From NCBI GenBank assembly GCA_038503075.1, contig JBCAML010000002.1:3038001-3102000 (forward strand): a stretch of DNA of 64,000 nt. The letters are read 5' to 3'. The stretch comes from Gyromitra esculenta (taxonomy: Eukaryota > Ascomycota > Pezizomycetes > Pezizales > Discinaceae). Both the position numbers and the translations under genes were made by a program. The notes under the pieces are model-generated. The model was not told the origin of the DNA and ran no database searches. It worked only from the letters and a program-made list of their open reading frames with translations. Shown piece by piece: positions 58,733 to 64,000 of this stretch (position 1 is its first letter; each line of letters starts with the position of its first letter).

Positions 58733-61043
58733 ATGGCTTCTTACAATTTACTCATTGCCCAAAAGGTCTACCAAGCTGTCTTGGAAAATACAAATGCAAT
58801 TCACTAACAGTTTATAGGCATCACAAGCTCTCATCTACCCAGCACTTATCGCCAGTAGCATCGTCAACGCCGAGAACCCTTTGCAGCCCGTTGCCGTTGC
58901 ATACAAAGAATCCGAACTCCTCGAGAAGTCGAACCCGGATTCTTCTATTGGCATTCAGCTCGAAGGAGAGGACGTCGTATACGGACCAGGCCCTGTTATT
59001 AAAAAGCTTCTCGAGTTTCACCCGGGCCATCTTCGCGGAAGCCACCCTGCTTTAGTAAGAGAAAATTTAAGTCACTCATCAGTAAGCTGCAAAGCTGATA
59101 CTTAGTAGGAGGATGAATGGATTACTTTCACTCTTACCCGTCTCTCTGGCGGTACTAAGGACTTCAAGTCTACCTCCGCTGCGCTTGAGGAACTCAATAA
59201 TCACTTGACTCTTCGCACCTTCTTGGTTGGATACACTCTTACTATTGCTGATATATCAGTCTGGGGTGCGCTCAATGGTAATGGGCTAGCTATCTCTGCT
59301 ATCAAGAAGAACGCCCTCCCAAACCTGGTTAGGTGGTTCAAGTGCATTGGTTCTATCGAAAGAGTGGCAACTGTCATTGAAACCTTCAAGGCAGAGTTGA
59401 GTACTAAGGCGAAGGCGAAGAGTAAAGAGGGGAGCTATGAGATTGGGCTCCTCGATACGGATAAGGGCGTTGTTACTAGGTTTCCTCCAGAGCCTTCGTG
59501 AGTACCCAGCAATCACTTGATAATGCATCATCTAATGAAAACTTGCAGTGGTTACCTCCATATTGGCCACGCGAAAGCCGCCATGCTTAATCAATACTTT
59601 GCCAATCATTATAAGGGTACTTTGATCATCCGCTTTGATGATACCAATCCAACCAAGGAGAAACAGGAATTCCAAGACTCTATTCTCGAGGATTTGAAGC
59701 TTCTCGGGATTGTCGGGGATAAACTCACCTATACCAGCGACCATTTCGATCGCCTGTACGAAGAAGCTGTTAAGCTGATTAAGCTCGGTAAGGCTTACTG
59801 TGATGATACCCCACAGGAACAGATGCGCCAGGAGCGTATGGATGGTATTGCCTCCAAGCATCGCGACCGCTCCATCGAGGAGAACCTCGCGGAATTCGAG
59901 AACATGGCTAAAGCAACAGAACAAGGCATCAAGACATGTCTTCGCGCCAAAGTTTCCTTTGACGACCCCAACAAGGCTATGCGTGACCCCGTCATCTATC
60001 GTTGCAATCCCAGCATTCACCACCGCACAGGCGACAAATACAAGGTCTACCCCACATACGACTTTGCTTGCCCAATTGTAGACTCTATTGAGGGTGTTAC
60101 TCACGCCCTCAGGACTATCGAGTACCGTGACCGCAACCCGCAGTACCAATGGATGATTGACGCCCTCGGTCTCCGCAAGGTCCATATCTGGGATTTCTCA
60201 AGACTTAACTTCACTCGCACCCTTCTTAGCAAGCGCAAGCTCGCCAAGTTCGTTGAAGATGGTCTCGTTTGGGGCTGGGATGACCCACGCTTCCCGACTG
60301 TTCGTGGCATCCGCCGTCGCGGTATGACTATCGAAGCCCTCCGCACTTTCATCCTGGGTCAGGGGCCATCCAAGAATGTTGTCAATCTTGACTGGACCAT
60401 CATCTGGGCTGGTAACAAGAAAGTCATTGATCCCATCGCACCTCGCCACACCGCTGTCATCCAGAAGGGTGCTGTCAAAGCCAAAATTATCGGTGCCCCC
60501 GAAACCCCTGTTGTCGAAGACAAACCAAAACATAAAAAGAACGCTGAAATCGGCACAAAAAAGGTCACCCTCGGCAACGAAATCCTGCTTGACCAGGAGG
60601 ACGCACGCTCCTTCAAGGAAGGCGAGGAAATTACCCTCATGGACTGGGGCAACGTCTTCGTTACAAAGATCATCCGCCCCGACACCAACGGCGACGTCAC
60701 AGGACTCGAACTACAGCTCCACCTCGAAGGCGACTTTAAAAAGACCGAGAAAAAAGTCACCTGGCTAGCAACCGCTCAAAATCTAGTCGAGGTCGAACTT
60801 GTCGATTTCGATTACCTGATCACGAAAGATAAGATTGAAAAAGACGATGATGTGGATAATTTCATTAACCCGAATACGGAATTTAGAGAGGATGCAATTG
60901 CGGATTCTAATATTGCAGATTGCAAAGTTGATGACATCATACAGTTTGAGAGGAAGGGTTATTATCGATGCGATGAGGCGGCTGCCTCGGGGAAAAAGGC
61001 GGTGTTCTTTTGTATTCCGACTGGGAAAGCGGAGGGGAAGTAG
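58733..61043 (+). CDS. GUS1: Cytosolic glutamyl-tRNA synthetase, 4 exons
   Basis: Exons 58733-58765, 58818-59054, 59109-59497 and 59549-61043 encode 717 residues, the typical eukaryotic cytosolic length. Residues 1-190 form the GST-like appended domain (HLTLRTFLVGYTLTIADIS), which in yeast docks to the Arc1 cofactor. The class I catalytic core has the HIGH motif at residues 224-227 (GYLHIGHAKAA) and a KMSKS-like LLSKRKL near 445-451. The C-terminal beta-barrel anticodon-binding domain is of the Gln/eukaryotic Glu type. The enzyme charges tRNA-Glu. Exon 1 is just 33 bases. A tempting alternative frame near 59010-59050 was set aside because the model reads through cleanly as HPAL-EDEWITF. Confidence 0.96.
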
Positions 61044-61578
61044 ACATGGTTTTGCAGTGTAGGTTAGGAGATGTGTTATGGTTTAGGGGATGAGAGCCAT
61101 CGCTTTTGAGAATGAATTAGAGGGTACTCATTTGTTAGCGTGGAATTCAAGTTTCTGTGGCACACGATGAGACATTGATGCCGAAGTCTGATTTATCCGA
61201 GTGATGTTTGATGATTAAATCCTAGTCCTATTCGCATTGTGTATTGGTCATGGATAGGCTCGCTTTTGATACGAGGCTAGATTACTTCTCTCCCTTCCAC
61301 TAAGAAATCGGAACACCTATTTCAAAAGAAATCTCCTGTGATTTGATGTTGCGGAATACTGAAATTTCGTTGGGGGGGAAGTGCTGTGACTGCCCTCCGC
61401 ACCATGCCCTAATGCCTCCACCCCACCGCCAAGACATCACGCACACAACCCATCCCAGATCCACGCAAATTCACAGGAACATCACCGCCGTCAACAACGA
61501 AGCACACCCAACGACAATAACGACGTCCACCGACTCCCAGAAACCCTTTTCCCACTAACATCATCAACAACAGCTCAC
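61044..61578. other. Intergenic region between GUS1 and the uL14 gene
   Basis: Holds the 3' region of GUS1 and the promoter and leader of the ribosomal protein gene. The last 150 bases are C/A-rich with many CAC and AAC triplets, as often seen in highly expressed fungal leaders. No separate gene is seen. Confidence 0.5.
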
Positions 61579-62347
61579 AATGTCGAAGCGTGGGTACGTT
61601 TATCGTCCCGAGGGCAGCCAAAAATCTCCGCTACAGAATCAAACACCCTAGCTAACAATTTCCGTTTCCAGACGCGGTGGTGCCTCTGGCAACAAGCTCA
61701 AGATGACCCTCGGTCTGCCTGTGTCCGTCCTCCAATAATACTCCGCTCCCCACAACAAAGAGAAAGAGAAAACAACTAACATAATATAGCGGAGCCGTTA
61801 TGAACTGCTGCGATAACTCAGGAGCTCGTAACTTGTACATCATCTCCGTCAAGGGAATCGGTGCACGCCTTAACCGTCTTCCTGCCGCGGGTGTCGGTGA
61901 TATGGTCATGGCGACTGTCAAGAAGGGAAAGCCGGAGCTTAGGAAGAAGGTCATGCCTGCGGTTGTTGTTAGACAATCGAAGCCGTGGAGAAGGGCTGAT
62001 GGTATTTATTTGTACTTTGAGGATAATGCTGGTGTGGTATGTATTTCCGGGATTTTTTTTCCCTAGGGAGTAGGAGAAGGATGGCGTGGGTTATAATTGG
62101 AGGAATGGGGGAGTGGAGAGGCTGAAAGATTGAGGCTAATGGTGGGTTTCGGAATAGATCGTCAATCCGAAGGGAGAGATGAAAGGCTCAGCTATTACTG
62201 GTCCCGTCGGAAAGGAGGCTGCGGATTTGTGGCCGGTAGGAGAATCCAATTCATTTGTCCCCACCAGCTCTTAGCTACTTCGTAAATATTTACTAATGCT
62301 ACCTCTATGTATAGCGTATCGCTTCCAACTCCGGCGTGGTCATGTAA
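61579..62347 (+). CDS. RPL23: 60S ribosomal protein uL14 (L23), 5 exons
   Basis: Exons 61579-61592, 61672-61722, 61790-62036, 62158-62235 and 62315-62347 encode 140 residues, the expected size. The spliced protein reads [20 protein letters not shown] at its N-terminus, then [58 protein letters not shown] and a C-terminal IASNSGVVM, which is unmistakable uL14. It binds 25S rRNA at the subunit interface near the GTPase-associated surface. The first coding exon has only 14 bases, a common arrangement in fungal ribosomal-protein genes. It follows GUS1 on the same strand. Confidence 0.97.
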
Positions 62348-64000
62348 ACAAAAATACAAATTCAAAAATAGGGATTCTTCACAAAATAAATAAACGGCTG
62401 TTCTGTTTTTCTTCTTCCTCTTCGAGTTCTTTTTTTTCTCTCGAGTTCATCCGGGTGTGATTCTATCTACGGAACCAGGGGTTTGGTGGCAGGGCGCAAT
62501 GATTGGGAGGGGGATAGGCGTGGAGAGGGTATCTTTGAAATACACGAACTTATCCTCCGAGAAAAAATCTCCTTCACCCGGAATTTGTACTCGTGCTACA
62601 TCGCGATTAGAATTTAATGGTTCCAGGCTGCTATTCCCACTATTCCGAGCACGACATCTTTCGCGGAAGCCGGTTATTGAAATTCAAACTACAATTGCGT
62701 TCCCGACCCACTTTCAGCATATACATCACACCCTCCCTCTCCACAGAGGGATAATGGGTGTGTTTGTCTATATTAGGTGGAATATTAAATTCTTCTCGCT
62801 CTATTAAAGTCGGACTTGTTCAGATATTCGTTATCGTTCTATGGGATGGTTGGCTTTACTATTTTGCATTGGAGGGAGGAACATTTAGTTTTGGGGAAGT
62901 TGGTTTTGCTAATTGAAGTTAAGGATCGCTGTCCGAAAGTGGATTATTTGATTGAATACAATTGGACCTCAATATGAGAACTCCTGGGTACAAATATGGG
63001 TGGGTCATCACACTCCAGCTTATATGAACGGATCTACAGCGCTACAAGTCTTATCCTAGTATAAACTGGTCATGGTAACCAATATGATTTGTTTTTAGGA
63101 CATAATACTTATCCTAATGACAAATATCACTTACTATCCATATGTTTTAAACCTGGAATTGTTACGCTGCCTCTGAACATTTAATTCCCTTAATTAAAGT
63201 TAAACCCTCCATCGCCTTCTCGAGTATCTACGATGAGAAGACCTTTCCGATAATCAATGATCCGGTTTCGAGGTTCGAGGTTCAATGATATTGTGTAGAG
63301 TATTAGAAGTAGTCCAAGTACATGCAGTGCATGTACTTTTTTAATATTCATATTACTAGTCCCAAACACTCGCCACAGAGTATCGTTAGCGGGTGGTCAC
63401 TATATGCTTGGAAGTTATATCGGTTTTTCTGTAAGTATAATGATAAGGCACAGCAAGATGTGCAGCGAAAGTGAGAAAGAGAATAAATGTTTAACTAATG
63501 CACATTAATACTTTAACCAGTTCGCATTAATAAAAATATCTATCACCTAGTTGATCCCTGAGATCCTTCTTCTTTCCCACAAGATTCCTGTAGCTACTTG
63601 TTCCGTACCAGAATCTAACTCCTATACACTCTGGAGCATAACCCTTGCTCTTTCTTAGTTCCTCGGAGGCTTCGCTGGCCACCCAGTCAATTATGGGCTC
63701 GTGGCGAGTATGAAAACCCGAAAACACCTCTATGATAGCGAACGTCGACAACTTAATAAGCTAGGGTGGGCCCTTTTGCAGCTAGCCGACTTTTGTGAAC
63801 ACAAGTTTGACACTTCTATAACGTCTATAAATTTCCAACAACACAACCAATTAACAATTGATGCTTCTAAGCCGTTCGTCATACAAAGTCCAGAAAAAAA
63901 GAAACTCATCTAATCCTACAACATTCCCATTCAACTACATGTACTTCCTGATTTCCGAAACTGCCTCACAGCGCTAAACAAAAATTTAATAACCTCCATC
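62348..64000. other. Gene-free stretch at the window end
   Basis: 3' region of the uL14 gene, then AT-rich sequence. A 23-base palindrome followed by T residues lies at 63316-63338. A minus-strand frame at 63527-63751 (HTRHEPIIDWVASEASEELR) is open but has no ATG. It could be an exon of a gene beyond the window or chance. Confidence 0.4.
63316..63338. repeat. Perfect 11-bp hairpin palindrome with T tract
   Basis: AAGTACATGCA, one central G, then TGCATGTACTT, followed by a short run of T. The inverted arms are exact. No neighbouring gene or RNA explains it. Confidence 0.6.

Noticed and set aside
59010..59052. Alternative frame in the GluRS gene reading SFTRAIFAEATLL, suggesting a frameshift
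   Set aside because: The main frame joins cleanly to the next exon (HPAL then EDEWITF) and the full model is in frame, so no frameshift is needed.
63527..63751. 74-codon minus-strand frame near the window end
   Set aside because: It has no ATG and no recognised similarity. It may be an exon of a gene beyond the window but cannot be supported here.
1..64000. CRISPR arrays, bacterial-type operons, 5S rRNA
   Set aside because: No regularly spaced direct repeats, polycistronic arrangement or 5S-like sequence was found. The gene structure is that of a fungal nuclear genome.

Overview
The window is nuclear DNA of a filamentous ascomycete (Pezizomycotina). The evidence is short GT-AG introns (about 50-110 nt, several with CTAAC/CTAAT branch sites), a Zn(II)2Cys6 regulator, a Dal5-type permease, a PA14-containing family 3 beta-glucosidase, and Asp and Arg tRNA genes with small introns after position 37. 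Genes are sparse and separated by 1-8 kb of AT-rich DNA. This fits a repeat-bearing genome such as those of some Pezizomycetes, but I cannot fix the species.

Layout. 0-1.1 kb: a 2H-phosphoesterase-like protein. 3.3-4.2 kb: a serine/threonine-rich single-pass membrane protein. 6.1-7.2 kb: three related tRNA-Asp(GUC) loci, each with an intron of different length and the first decayed. 8.6-9.4 kb: a small basic nuclear-type protein behind two telomere-like boxes. 10.9-13.0 kb: a six-exon linalool dehydratase/isomerase (LDI)-domain protein. 13.3-14.2 kb (-): a decayed coding locus with in-frame TAG codons. 20.6-24.7 kb: a 1193-residue Zn2Cys6 transcription factor, convergent with an intracellular GH3 beta-glucosidase (25.3-28.1 kb, -). 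32.6 kb (-): tRNA-Arg(UCU). 33.2-37.3 kb (-): a DJ-1/PfpI-like protein and an anion:cation symporter. 42.2-44.5 kb (-): a 777-residue coiled-coil protein with one membrane segment. 45.3-48.9 kb (-): importin-11/Kap120. 50.3-51.9 kb: peroxin PEX2, divergent from the importin. 54.0-54.4 kb: a foldback element with perfect 41-bp arms. 57.9-62.3 kb: a translation cluster, with an uncharacterised basic protein divergent from cytosolic glutamyl-tRNA synthetase, then ribosomal protein uL14.

The exon models were built by hand from splice sites, frame continuity and family knowledge. For every multi-exon gene the summed coding length is divisible by three and reads through without stops. Gene-free stretches are listed with what I see in them. 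The least ordinary items are the LDI-domain enzyme, the intron-variable tRNA-Asp family, the repeated telomere-like 13-mers, the foldback element and the decayed gene. I found no evidence of a wholly new multi-gene system.
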